64,000 bases of DNA from Callaeas wilsoni (lineage: Eukaryota; Chordata; Aves; Passeriformes; Callaeidae): assembly GCA_013398955.1 (NCBI GenBank), contig VWPU01005319.1, positions 33,715 to 97,714 on the forward strand. The letters are read 5' to 3'. How positions within the stretch are numbered: position 1 is the stretch's first letter; every line of letters starts with the position of its first letter. Under the pieces are notes generated by a model that ran no database searches, was not told the origin of the DNA, and saw only the letters and a list, made by a program, of their open reading frames with translations. Shown here piece by piece: positions 38,626-52,403 of this stretch. A program made the translations under genes and the position numbers.

Positions 38626-41600
38626 AGTTAGAACAATGAATTGAAGAAAGATGGGAATTGTGGTACCAAACACAGTTCAGATACCAATAAGAACCCAAGA
38701 GGAGGGTATACAAGCATTGCCAGGGATTGGTATGTATGCAGGTGAACCAGGGTGGAGGCAAGAGTAAGGACCAAGAGGCCCTGAAGATCACCCAAATCCA
38801 AGGTACTCCAAAAGTGGAGCACCACAAAGGGTAGAACACCTGCTTGTTCACAAATCTGTTGGCCAAAAGGCCAGACCAAACCTTGTCCAGACCACCCCTG
38901 CGAGGAGGCTGTCCCTGACGAGTGGGATGAGGGCATGAAACAGGGGTGCTTTCCAAAGATCTAAGCAGAACCATAGGTGATTATACCATCCATAGCCTCA
39001 GTGCAGAAAAGTCAGTGTCATCCACCTGGGGGCTGGTACTCTGGATTTGCCACTTGGTTTTATTGAAACTGAGAGCACAATAGAAAGGCACCAAGAAATT
39101 GCTAAAAACCCATTATTGCTCTTTTGGTGTAAGCAAGGAAAAGAATTCAAATTAGAGTTTGAGATGTGGGTCTTTTAAAATATCACAAATACACACAGCT
39201 TTCCTTCATATGACTGCTTCATCTGACAAAAAAGCTGGTCTCCTTGACAACAACATGAAGCCTTCTAGACAGAGTGGTCGTGCTCTATGGCTGATCACAA
39301 CTTCCAAGACACAGCTACTGGACAAAGAGCACTCACTCAAAATAGGCAGACTTCTATTGCATCGTTCATGGTAACAATTTCCTTTGCAGCATTTCATGGG
39401 CAGTGATATGGATTAGAAACCAGGGGAATGTCACGACAGTGAGTTAAATTCTTTTTTTCAGGATCAAATAAAGCACAGTGGTGCACTGCTGCTTTATTTT
39501 TTTCTTAACCTAAGGTCCTTACCTGTTTCTTGTTCTAAGTAAGAGTGAGAAGTCATATAAATACATTGTGAGAATTCTTTCGTATTCATCTTTTACTAGC
39601 AATGATCTGTGTGATTCAGAATATCTTAGGACACTGAGGTTCCAGCTCTTGGCTTTTTTTCACGCAGTTAACTCTTTTTTCCTGCTTTTTATTCTGATGT
39701 AAAGAACAAGCATAAATGTTGGCAACTGGAAATAGAGAAAACTAGTGAGAGCTCTAATCCGAATCCTTTAATTTCTGTCACTCAGTTTTGCTATGTGTGT
39801 ACTACAGTAATATTGACATGCAACAGTGGAAGTGGGATAAATTTAATTAACACTTTAACGGTGGAAACAGAATAAATTAATTAACACTCTTCTCATTTAA
39901 AGTGCAAAAAGCTCTGGAAAGGAATATTGTCATTTGTGAGTTTAATTGCATTATTCAATTTTAATAATATGTCAGAGTACTTAGACTCAGAAAACTAACT
40001 AGGTGTTCAACTGTTACCGCATTTTTCAGCTTTTTCTGAAATGCCATTTTATCAGTGTAAAACAGAACAGAAAAAAAAATCTATATTTTGCTGGGTTTGC
40101 TCTGAGAAGGAACCAGCTTTATAAGCCATAAGTAATTAGATCTCATTTTTAATAACTTGCTAACTTCAGTATAGTCATCAAAATTTTTGCCTAATTCTGA
40201 AAACTGCATTTGACATCAGGAGTCATAAAGTTTTGGAAACCAGCAGCCAGAAGCAGCCACAATCCAGCTGGTACAGGCAAGCAGAACGTTCAACCTCTGC
40301 CTTCAAGGCAGAAGCACATATTTAGAAGGACACAGAATGGCTGTTCTCATTTTCTCAACCTTGTGTTGCTGCTTAGCTCTTTCTTCTGTCATCTCTGGTT
40401 TCTCAGGGATAAATAGATATGCAGAACAGAAAATTTGGTGTTAAAACAAGTGTGTCATACATCTTTGTATCAATTCCATCAGCACCTAACATTTCTGGTT
40501 AGAGACAGGATCAGGGCAACTGTTTTTCTTCAGTTACCCTATTTGCGATCTGGACATTGTTACTAAAACAGAAATTGGGTCAATGAAATTGGAGAATTAG
40601 CCAATAGAATAATTCAATGCACTGAGAAATATATGGAAATAAAGATGTAAATTAAATGGCTTGTTGAGGAAACAGCACGTTTAAGAAAAGAGTATCTGAA
40701 ATTTGCTAAAGGTTAACCTCTGCTATGTTGGCTGGCCATTTTCTTCTCCCAAGCCAAGAAGGTGATGAATACAAAGAGGATAAGATGCCGTTTGCAAGAT
40801 TTAGCTTCAAAACAGTTTGTTTTTCATTTGAAAGAAATAGTATTCAAAACCCACCCCTCAATTTCTGCCCTGGTGAGCCTGGGACATGCTCCTAACAATA
40901 ATTAGTCAGATACAGCAAAAGTAACAATTAAGCTTTATCTAATCTCAATCCAAACTCACAGTCGATGCTGGAAAGAGCTTGATCCTGACAGCACAAAGTC
41001 CCCCCAAGGTTTCCATGCACAGCATAGTGCAGTGCCTGAAGCAGCCCAGCCTAGCCAAATAATCAGCCCGTATCTGAGGACATCCATTAAACACAAACTG
41101 GCAAAACAATTCCACACCTCTGTTTTGGTCACTGCTGCTTACTGCCTCCCCTGCACCCCACAGGGCTCTTTGCCCTCCGGGTCTACTCTCAGCTCCTTTC
41201 CTCTGCGGAGCTGTGTGCGTGCCATCAGGTGCTTTGCAATAAGCAAAGGATTCTGAGGGAAGAGGCACTGCAATGGTGCTGGAAGCAGTAGTGGCTGGAA
41301 GCTCATTTGCTTCAGAAGCCTGTGAAGGTGCATTTAAGTGTGGTCCAGAGACAGCAGGAAAAAAATCTCATAATCCAAACTAGGGGAAGAAATAGCATAC
41401 TGCAGTGGAGACAATGAAAGACACTGGCATGTGCATCCAAAACACACAGCCCTACCCTGCCCCTAATCTCCCTCATGGGGAATGATTTGTATGTACTCCT
41501 TTCTTTGGTCTGAAGAGCACAGATCCCAGAGCATTTCCATTCTTGCTGCATCCCACTGTTTCTGCTGTCACATCTCTTCCCCTGTCATCGCCCTGAAACT

Positions 41601-44600
41601 GATACTATGCCGAACTCACTGCAGCAATCACAACTGTTATTTTACTCTGAGAGCTGTATTCATCATCAAAAGCTATGAAGTTTCAGAGACAAATGTTCAG
41701 CTTGGCAGAGGCAAATAAATAGCTCTGTTTCCATGCTTTTAGATAAAGCTCCTGTTAATGAGAATGCAGAAGCATTGTTGTGATTTTTTCAACATCGTTT
41801 CATTGCTAAAGGAGTTGGGTCTTTTTTCTGCCCTCTCTGCCCCCTTGCTTCCCAGAGAAGAGAAAAACAAACATAAAGATTCCACATATTCCCTATGGAA
41901 TGGGGACCCTCTGAATAGAGAGCTGGAGGAGTCAATGACAGCAGTTTCCAGACACTGTGGCCCACACACAGATGTCAAGCTGGACAGTTTCCCATAGAGC
42001 TCTCCGCATTTATACTATTTAATCTGTAAGAGAAAAAAAACCAATCAAAATGGTCCTGAGGATTATTGCCTGTCCTCACTAGTGCAACGCGAATCAGAGC
42101 TTGGAAGCCATCACCTGAAGGATAAAACAAAAAACCTGAAGCACTAGTGAGCACGTGTCTGAGTACAGCTTCTCCATGTATTGCAAGGGCTTCAGAAAAA
42201 AAACTGAGCCTTTTTTTTTAAAAAATCTCAGCACTTATGGAGGCTTATACATGAGATGTTCAGGCATATGGGATATGGCTATGGGCTGGATAGCCAGGTG
42301 AGAAGGCGAGAGGTGAAAGATGATGGAACCATGCAATGCACCAGGACATAAACACAAAGACAATGAGCAACAGTCAGGAAGACCAGGAACTGACTCCTGC
42401 AGGGAGAGGATACAGGGATAGATGTGATGATGGAGACAACTGGGTGCTTCCCTTTGTTTTCCATCTGCACGTGCTGGAGTCCTTCTTCCTTGCCACTACA
42501 TCATTCTGTTCCTCCCAGTGGTTTAAAGTATTTCTACTCCCTATTACTATTTTCTGGCACCTTTCTCATTTGCCATTTTTTCTGTTGTACAGAGCATGGA
42601 TTTTCTTTGTTTCATCAGTTCTTCTTTTTTTGCCCAGTTTTGTTCCCTGTCTGTTCCTGCATAAATTTATCCTGGTGGCTGGCCATTATATAAAATATTG
42701 TAGGAACAGGATGTTCCTTTGAAACATAATTAAGGATAGAATGTGAACAGCTGATATTCTGGTATTTTCACCAGGAAAAAAAGGGGGGAAAGCTTTTTCA
42801 CTGCATGTCTATTTTAGATGAAAGTTGTGCTGGACAGAAGCCAGGTGGTGCAGTGACCCCATGCATCCCCCAAAGACTTCATTCTTCACAGTCTAGGAGA
42901 AGAAGCATTCTCAAAGTCACCTTCCCACTCAAGTGAGGGCAGAAATCAGTCTGTTTTGGTAAGGTCTTTCAGTCTTTCAGTGAAAAATGACACGCATTGG
43001 TGGGTCCACTGCAGCAACCTGGCTTCTTGTGGGATTTCAACTCATTCTCCCACCAATCCCATAGCTTCCAGGGCAGTTACAGTGTGCATAGAGGTAGTTG
43101 TACATGCACAGAAGATTTCCTATGAGCATGACTGTCAAAGTCATGTGGATGGTGGTGGGATCAACCATGTGAGTGCAAAATCTCAGGACTGGGCAAAACC
43201 AAATATGCAACCTTTGGATCTACAGATGGAAGAGAAGGATGAAAAATTGGACCAGGCCCAGAATGAATCATGAGCAGCTTGGAAGACATTGAGGTACCCT
43301 GGGAGTTCCCAGATTATCAGAGGTTGAGCACTATGTCACCAGCTAATCTTACCTACACAGAGAAGAGACATTCAAAATAAGCAGCTATTTTTAGGCTAAT
43401 TGCAGTCTAATAGAAAATAAATATTTACAAGTTTACTGCAAAGAGAATCTAAGCACTATAACATTTTTCTAGTGCTAAGAGTAGCTGCTCCAGGACCAGA
43501 ATTTTTTAAGAGGAAATTAAGTCCCTTTCCCAGTGCTGCTGAACGTTTCAAACAGTGATTCATCTAGGATAGCTCTCCAGCCTGTGCAGAGCAGCACCAT
43601 GGGAGAGATGATCACTGCAATCATTTTAGGTTTGTTCCTGACCACACGTGCTTAATAAAAGTGTATTCTCAGGCTGCCTGGCACGGGGTCGCATATGGTG
43701 GATGTGTCCTTACACGGGGTGCAAGATGTGTCTGCTTTTCAGTGGCTGGGATCTGCATCAGAAACAATCTGCCTCGGAATTCCTGGGGCTGAGGAACAGT
43801 CTGAAAGCCCCCACAGGCATTAACACATAAAACAGGGGAAAAGGCATGAGGTCCACGGACCGAAACACGCTGCTCAAGTGCTTCCTCCAGTGGAGCAGTA
43901 AAGGCTGCTCTGAGGCACCACTGGAGCCAGACTGGCATTTGGGATCCTAGCAGGCCAAGGCCACACTGCAAGTCACTGCCACTGCTTTGCACAAGCATCA
44001 TGTGAGCAACCTGTGATGAATAGATGGCAAAAAGCAATCAGGCTGAGAGATAATTCAGGTTTTATTCTTTATCAGAGCATTCACACTCTGCTGTGTTTCC
44101 TCTGACTTGTTAAGTATTTCATACCCTATATGTTAAACAGGGATTTTAGGAACCAGAGGTGCTCTGGTCTATCTTTATAGAAAATATATTCGTCACGAGG
44201 AACACAAGCAATTGTCATCATCCACTCCACTCTTGCAAGTTCACCCATTGTGAAAATGTCAGGGCAGGCTAATTTTATGCTGCATAATGTATTTGACCTA
44301 CCCCTTTCCCTCAGATGCACTTGAAACTATTCAGCTGATCCTAAGCAAATCTTGCAACGAGCACTAAATTCCCAATGTTATTGATTTATGGTTTTATTGC
44401 TCTATATATGATTATAGCTGTAGAACACTGTTCAATAGGTCAAGTGCTCTCTTTGCTTAATTAATTTTTGCCATGGCCAGTAACCTGAAGGAATGGTGGT
44501 GGAAAAAACCTAGAAATATGCAGCCTGCAAACTTTATGGAGCAAAGAAGATATTTACATTTCCTTTACATCCTGCATTAATCTTCCATCATATCCTGAGA

Positions 44601-46049
44601 CGTATACATTGAGTGTTTTCCTTTGAGTTGGTCGGAGAGATGCACAGTACTGGGATGTTACAAAAAACTCTGTTTCTTTGTCACCTACAAAAAACTGGAT
44701 GTTTAATCATAAGTACACACACACACCACACATGACACACCTGCTGTCATTCCCTTGGTGCAACCATCCATCCTCCACCTTCAGCTAGCTCTGTTTTGCT
44801 TGCCCATGATACCAGTCAGTCATGCTGCATTGAGCCACGTGCACGTTTCCAAAACTGCAGCATCAGGCTGCAGTTTCAGTGAGGAAGATCTGAGAGATTT
44901 TGCCATATAGCTAAATAGACACCTGGGCTTCCTTTAACTTAATTTTGACAAATATTGTAGCTTTGACCTGAAGACAACTGACAACAGGGCTGTGCATCAC
45001 TGCCAGGAGGCCCCTGCACCACAAGCAATAATCCCATTCCTGAAGCATGGCACCTCTGGCAAGTTTCAGTAGGTATCAAGGTCTGTAACAACTCCAGCGA
45101 GTCACCTAATGCACCGTGCAACGTCTCACAGAAACAGCAACACCCAGCTCTCTGGGCATGTCTGAGAGAATGGACTATGCACAGACATCAATTTCAGCGT
45201 GTCAGAGGATTCATTAGCATCCTGCTGTGGTCCTGTCCCACCAGCCAGGCTGCCCCTGTGACAATAAAGCTGCTCCATGCTGACACAGACAGGGCTCCAT
45301 TGGCAGGAGAAGCTGATCCATGTCGACCCCCTTATGCCAAAAGCAGCGTGCTGACTGCCTCTCAGTGCAGGCAGGACAAATTTTCACATGGCAACCCCAC
45401 AACAGTCAGGTTAACAGTAAACTTATGTATCTCTGATCTTTTCGGAGTTTCTCAAACACAATTTTTAGATTTTTTTGCTCTACAAGGCTGCAGTGTTTTA
45501 ACATACATTCAATTTCTCCATCAGTGAAAGGTGAAATGACATCTTTGTTACACTCGGCAGCAGAACACGCCTTGCCTGCTTCCTTCTATTTATTTTCACA
45601 GATAAATTATTGGATTTTTTATCTCTCAGGCACTATTCAAACTTTAACTCTTCTCTCACATTTCCAGTCACCCAGCAAATTCCATTGTTTTCTTTTCTCA
45701 TTTATCCTTGCTCAGTTCTCTCTTGAATGAATGTTTTGTGGTTGGCTCTAAGGGGAATACCTTTTTTCTCTCTTTCTTCCAGGAAGGGGATGGGAACTGA
45801 ACAATATGGGAGGAAGGAGAAAGGTGGAGACGTTCGCTTTTGCAGGTAGGAAGGTCACTGTGACATATTGGGATTTTATACCCTCTTGTTTTATACCCTC
45901 CTTGGACAGACGATTCTTGCAAATCCATAAATCTTCACAAGCTGAAGTTTCTTCCTGCACTCTGGCTGGGTTGTTTCAAGCAGACACCACACCATCTTAA
46001 TAAAAAACATATTGTTGACTTTAACCTACAGGGATCTGCCTGGCAATGG
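38626..46049. other. Unique interval without recognised genes
   Basis: Frames up to 165 codons (38477-38974 minus) occur without any recognisable domain. 42448-42660 is pyrimidine-rich on the plus strand, so frames there give Phe/Leu/Ser-rich peptides that mimic membrane segments. A short CA-rich run is at 44714-44740, and a direct repeat of TTTTATACCCTC is near 45876-45902. No RNA gene was recognised. Confidence 0.5.
39826..39890 (+). repeat. Tandem duplication of about 30 bp
   Basis: Two adjacent diverged copies begin GTGGAA and end AATTAACACT (39826-39855 and 39861-39890), with a one-base gap and a few substitutions between them. Confidence 0.8.
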
Positions 46050-46640
46050 CAAATCCTACTGCAGTTTCTGCAAGTCCCTCTAACCCAGGCTTTTGCACCT
46101 ACCTGTTCCCTCTGCCGGCCATGGCCTGACCATAGTGCTGCAGCTAGAGCTGTATTTCTGTCCCTCTTCCTGCCCTCCATGGATTTTTTCATTTTCTGAT
46201 GCACAGATACCAACCTCAAATCCCATTGCCCTTTCTTACCTTGTTCCAGGCTGTCCTCTCTCTACTCAGACCTCTAAGCATCTTGTTTTTCCCTTGCTCT
46301 CTCTATCACTCTCCTAAAACGTGCAACCCTCCCAATTTTCCATTCTCTCAAGCTGTGAATCTTTTTTCTTTTACCTCCACCTGTTCCTGAGACATTTTTT
46401 CCCTCATGCAGGATCACCTCCTTTCTTCTCCCTTGCCCTTCTTCAGCTCGGTTCTGGTGTTTGCAGCAGTAAACCCCATGCTGGTCCATTGCCTCTCCAT
46501 TCATTCTGCATCTTTTCATCCTGCTCAGGTGGCATCTCTGCATTTTGAAGGCATGGCCCTCCACAGCTTGATTTCCAATAAATCCTACTCTTTAGTCAGT
46601 GAACATTTTTCTGTAAATGCTCAGTGCTGCCTCTGAATCG
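46050..46640 (+). other. Strongly pyrimidine-rich stretch on the plus strand
   Basis: By hand count 134 of 180 bases in 46261-46440 are C or T (74%), and the bias runs on either side. Open frames on both strands in this stretch are products of the skew. No gene recognised. Confidence 0.7.
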
Positions 46641-49600
46641 GCCTCTTTATATAACTTAATTCTGACTAATTTCTTAAGAAGATTTCCTTCAAGCAAGTAT
46701 TTAAAGCTTCAGGTTGTATCATGTTTGCTCCTGGATCATGGCTCAGGCAGTTTACCTTCAGTGAAGTCACTGGACTTCAGGAAATTGCATTTCTCAGCAG
46801 GTCATAAGGACTTCTTTCCCCTTCATATTTTTACTGAATTGAATTGAATTTCTGAATTACTGAATTTCTACTGAATTGAATCAACAATTGATATTGTTGA
46901 TGCTGTTATTCCAAAACAGGCATTTATAAAACCTCCTAAGGTAATTCTTTTGCAAGGAGCTCTATCTTGCCACGAGAGGAGTTGGTTGTAACCTTGTCAT
47001 CTTTTTCTGGTCTGTTACAAAATATACACATTAAGAAGATCCTGTAATGAACACAAATCTTCTTTTTTTTAACTTCGTACCAAGCACTTCTTTTTTCTGC
47101 AGCTCTTGCATTTCTGTGTACCTGTGAGTGACTCTGAGCCTTCATCTGCTACTAAGTGCAATGGGCATCTTGTGAAAAGACATCAGCATGTCCCTATTAA
47201 GGCTGAAAGCAGGAGGTGGCATTTATCCCTGTACTTTCTAACAAGACCGGAACTCTAGGCACAAAAACATCATGTCAGGGAAAAATAACATAGCTCTTCT
47301 AGCTGTGTTACTTGTTAAAACTTTTCAGCTAAAGATGCAGCTGTAAACAGAAAAATAGAGACTTTGAAAAACTCATGAGAACAAACTTTCTGAAATTCAA
47401 AGGAAAAACAGGAGGTAATATCACTAATATTTTAAGACTTTGGAGTCAGTAGTACTTGCTACAATATATTTACTTCCAGAAAGAAAAAGGATATTAATAC
47501 TGTAGCTTAAATAAAGTTGTTTAAATACAGTTTAAAAGAATAGACAATTAGTCACAGGAGAAAACCACCTTAGACTCAGGAAAATATTCAGAGAGAGCAC
47601 CAGTTATCCTATGGCAACAAAGCACACAGGAAGTCAGCAGAGTGTGACCAAAATGTGTAGCTTTGTTTTTACCTTACTAAATGCAGGGGTAGAACAAGTG
47701 GAAAATTATGATGCTTGGGGGATAAATTATATTACGAGAAAGAAAAAAAAGAACTCAATTACCTTACGTTATTTGGACTGACAGTTTATTTTACTCTGGT
47801 TTTCTCTTGTCCTGAGCGTTATGAGAAAGGGACTTGATGGAGCAAGGTTGGATCCTGTGCAAGCACCATTTGTGGAGAAAAAGATAGAGATAGGGAGGAA
47901 CTCTGAGCAAGACCATGAAGAACACGAGTGCCTGGTCCATGGATACCATTACGATGCCTGAGTGCTGTCAAAAAGGGAGCAGTTGAAGGTATGGTGAAAC
48001 TTGAGCCCAAGTCTGGAATTTGGAGATTTTCTTATGAGGTTGTGAAGGGAAAGCCTCCAGTTTTCTGGGTGCTGATTTGCTGGGAGGCCTTGTTTGATAA
48101 AAGGAACAACTAAACACCTTTCCTCAAGTCACAATCAAGACTTTTCAAGGTAGGCAAGCAAAACTTTTTGTTGCAGAGAATAGGAACCTCTTGGCCACAG
48201 GAGATGCCAAACCTTGGCCACTTTGTATTAAACCTTTGTAAGTCTGACTTCACTTTTCCTGAACGGGCTTTGTTTTACCCTGGAGGCACTGCAGCTCCTG
48301 TCAGGCCGGAGCACAACCCGCAAAACTTTGTCTCCCCTTGGCTGTGGCTCCAGGCAGATTCAAGGGGATCACCACTGGAAGTGGGGCTTCGGGAGGCCAA
48401 CCGGGCTATGTGCCATTGGAGAAGGATGTCCAGGGGTGATCTCCAGGAGCTGGGGCTGCCTGAGCCTTGGTGTTGTTCAGCCACCCAGCACCACACAGGG
48501 TAATCTCCCCACAGACGATGGCAGGTACCACCCTGGCAGTATGCAGGACTGGGATGATGGAGGATCACAATGCCTGTGAGCCTGTGGAAATCAGTCATCC
48601 CTTTGATCCAGACTAAGGCAGACAGCACAGCTGTATCAAAGGCTCTCAGCCACCGGCATCAAGGTACTGCTGTGATGTGCTTGCACAGGAAGCATATGCC
48701 ATTTTCTGTAGTCCACTGTTAAAATCTTAAGGACTTGTTTGTTGATTAATTTAAAATGCTGTAATCTTTCATCCCCTTTAAAAAACAGTAATGCAGAGGG
48801 ACTGATTTTCTCTTGGAGCACCTAGAAACAGCAGCTGCTGCATGACCCAGGTGGCAAGTGATGATAAACCTTTGCACTTTATCACTATTAGCAGCGGAGA
48901 AAGGATGGCACTTTGCTGGAAAGGGAAATCTAAAAAAATCACCAATATATCAAACATAGTAAGAGAAAGGACTATGAAGACTGACATAATTTTTTTCTAT
49001 TCTGTTGGGCTTATCCAGAAATATCACAGAAACCACCAAATCACAATGGCAACTTGTATCCCACGGCAAGTCCATGAGAAGTCCATACCTTCCCACTACT
49101 GAGAGGAAAGGAGATTAGGGTGGCTAGCACAAACCCGGCAGTGGCAGTAGACAGGGAAGCGATGAGAAAGGCTTCACCTCAGGCTGACCGTAGTTCTTTT
49201 ATTTGATATTTTTCCCCCATTTTCCTTCACCTGGCCTCTTATTTGCTCTTCAGTTAGACCTGAGGTGACCTGTCATTTCCAGGCTACAAAGACAAGAAAA
49301 TGTACACTGCTTAATCACACTTCTAAATGGACCTTGTCACTTTGCTGAATTGCATGCATTGGAGATGTCTCGCTGTTGTAGCTAATTCCCTGTGCAGCAC
49401 AAACTGCTCTGGCCAGCTGGCCAATGTTCATAACTACCTAACATTTATTCCATCCAATTCCCAAAGTGAAAGCAACTTTGCAGTTAGTGCAGATCACTAC
49501 CAGTTCATTTATAGCAGAATAGCTCATTTAAGTGCTAATAGAAGTCGTCTTTGATTACCAGTGTATTCATGGAGATTTAGACTCCAGTTGAAGTAATTAT

Positions 49601-52309
49601 TTCCTTGACCACCACAGACAAAATGAAATGGTGCTAAAGATTGAAAATACATGGAAGAATATTTTCATTAAAAACTGAATGTAACTGTTTACCAGCTTTA
49701 ATTAGAGTGGCATCATTTGCATTGATCTTGTTTAAGGTGCACTAGTATTTCTGGTAAAAGCAGACTCCCATTTATCATAACATCTCAATATGCATTTGCA
49801 CTGAGATAAAACTTGACAGGGTGTATTAGCTTGGTTTTAATTTTTTTTAATGCTAATTTAATACATATTCAGTGTAAGTACAAATTTAAACCCAGCTTTG
49901 TGAGGAATTAAATGTCCCTCCTCTAGAGCTGTGTTGTATTAGAGAATCTTTTTAGCATTAACCAAATGTGTTTCCTGCCCTGAAAAATATTTTCTGAGTT
50001 TTCAGGTTTTTTCCTACTTTCTATATTATGACGAGGCCAAGATTTTGCCAAAGTTATTGACAATAACAAATACCATCAGAAAAATTAGCATTGCCTTAAA
50101 CTAGCTGGAAATGCCAGTATCTGATTCTATCTTTTGATGGTGGCAAAAAACGTATCTCTGATCCTCTGCATCCATAGTCCACGGCTCACTACCGCATTAG
50201 TGCTCAATCCTCAGAACTTCTTGCACTGGTGCGTCCCTTGACGACTTCTAGAGCAATCCTCCTGGGGTCTCTTCTCTAGATTTGCACACAAATTTTGCCT
50301 GTGAACTGAGACATTTTCCTGGCCCGTGGGCATTTGCCACCAGCTGTAGTCCAGCTACAGCAGCTGTAACCCAGTCCCTTCACCAGGGAGCTCTCTTCCT
50401 CATCACAGTCCTCTGCACACTCTTGGAGGTGTTCACGTACACTTTTTGGGGAAACACCTCTCTCCAAGTGACCTTCCAAAGGGATAAAAAATTCCTATGG
50501 CACTGCCACTTCTGCTCCTTTTTGTCCACTCACACATGCTATCTAGGCATCTCTTTTACTTTTTACAATCACTGACAAGGGGCTGTAACTATTTCTGAGC
50601 AGTTTTATGCCAGATTGCTTGAGAGTGTCCCAGCCTTCAGTGTGCTTGTGAGCAGAGGCTATACAGCTTCACCTATGAACCAAATTTTTGTGTAAGCACG
50701 ATGACGGGCAACTCCATTTCTGCTGCACAAAGGTACTGGCTGCACAGGTGTTGTCTGCTGCAGGTGGAGAGTAGAAACTGGTCTCCATGGAGCAAAACTA
50801 CATGTGCCAAGCTTTGTGCAGAAAGACAGGAAGAGAGCTTGCAGAGCAACTGTCCCAGTGTAGAAACACTTCTGAACTGAGGAAGGTGAAGTTCAAGGAG
50901 AAGCAGCAGAGAGAGGTTGAGGAAGGACAGGCCGATCAGGAAAAATATCTCCTCTTCCTTTCACACATCTTGGCAATCAATGTCTTCTGAGTCTGCATTT
51001 AAAGAACACCTTGCTTGAGATTTTTTCTATATATTTATTAGGAAAAAAAAACTTTGGAATTGTGGCAACAGCTCTCCTTCCATTAGACACCTTAGGGTGA
51101 ATGAAAACATTTTGCTCAGCTCTCCCAGTTTCTTTCCTTTGCAGGTAGCAGTGAAATAACTCCCACAGACTAGAAAGGGATGCCTATGCTCAACTGAAGG
51201 TCTGAACCAGTTCCTGAGATTCCACTTAGGTTTTATCCAGGTCCTCCCTTTTTACTTGTAGATGAGAGAAAAGGTGATTAAGTACAGATTCTATGTGCAC
51301 AGAACCCCAAAGGCAAACAAAATTTAACTACTGAGCTGTGTGCATCTCTTTCAGGCAGAAGGAATATAGCTGAAGGCTGATTCTGTACTTCTGAACTCTC
51401 AAAATTACTATTACATTACACACTTGCCCACTCAGATAAGCCCATTATGATTTTTCCTTTCTATTCTTTCCACATGGCTGCAAAGATTAAGCCTTGCAAG
51501 AGGAAACTTCAGTAGTTCCTGGACAGCCTTCCAGCAGGAGGAGGTGGAAGCTCACCTAGCGTTGTATCTCTCCCAGCAATATCAGAGTCTTTGAGAAGCA
51601 GAAACAGCAAACACCTAGATTTATTAAGAGATAAACACCTAAATTAAAGTTTGGTCTTTCTTCTACCAGCTTGCTAGAAGCTGTGAGTAATTTATCTCCC
51701 TCCAGAGATACAGCTGTAACACTGCCAATGCAAAGCAGCTTTCTCTTATCCATACTGACTGTCATAGAGACAAGAAGCCTTACCTATTATCTACATCCAC
51801 ACTATGCTTATATATTCCAGCACTAGGTACTGGGACGTGATTGTGATAAATTTTGGATTCCCTAAACGGTACTGCACACGCGATCCTAGGAAGTGTCCAA
51901 CAGATTATTGTGGGACAGCTTCTATCACCGACTTCAGGTACTTAGGCTATTTTTGCCTGACCATGCTCCCAGACTTGTCAGCCCTGGACACCAGTGTGTT
52001 CTTGTCGTGGCAGCTGAGTAAGCAGAATTTTAGGGAGCTACCATTTGCTGAGAATGTCAACCAGCGTGCAGTGGAGAGCCAGGCCAGGTGGGCTTGGGTG
52101 CTGCTCATAATTTGTGAGGTTCTCCTTTCTTTCTGCTTCCTGAGGACTGACTCAGCATATCAGGTGGCCCAAGATCCTCCCAAAATAGCATCTTCACCCA
52201 CTGCTCAGCAGGGCCCCCAGAAGTACTGCACCTCATGTTTGTCATGAAGCAGTAACAGCTAGACAAGCAGCTCCTCTCTTTCTTGAAAAGTTCCCTCCTA
52301 TTGCCATGG
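46641..52309. other. Unique interval without recognised genes
   Basis: A GAATT-rich degenerate repeat (46832-46881) overlaps by two bases a perfect 9-bp hairpin, ATCAACAAT/ATTGTTGAT with a 4-base loop (46880-46901). 49560-49880 is AT-rich with an octamer ATTTGCAT at 49715-49722. A 147-codon plus frame (51804-52247) has no recognisable domain. Confidence 0.5.
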
Positions 52310-52403
52310 ATATGATGACCTAAACTCCTTTTATGAGGACCTAAACTCCTTATATGATGACCTAAACTCCTTTTATACTCCTTTATGTTTCTAAACTCCT
52401 TTT
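52310..52403 (+). repeat. Short minisatellite, 3-4 copies of a 19-23 bp unit
   Basis: A 23-bp unit of the form ATATGATGACCTAAACTCC plus TTTT occurs identically at 52310-52332 and 52352-52374. A 19-bp shortened copy with GAGG for GATG lies between them (52333-52351), and a degenerate fourth copy ending CTAAACTCCTTTT is at about 52384-52403. Confidence 0.92.

Noticed and set aside
42424..42722. Membrane-protein-like frames rich in Phe and Leu
   Set aside because: They arise from a pyrimidine-rich stretch in which T-rich codons dominate in two phases at once.
45235..45290. CAATAAAGCTGC near a C-rich stretch as a gene 3' end
   Set aside because: Isolated AATAAA; no upstream coding exon or repeat family recognised.
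51804..52247. 147-codon plus frame with a hydrophobic segment (ARWAWVLLIICEVLLSFCF)
   Set aside because: The hydrophobic run looks like a membrane segment, but nothing around it matches a family, and there is no splice or promoter context.
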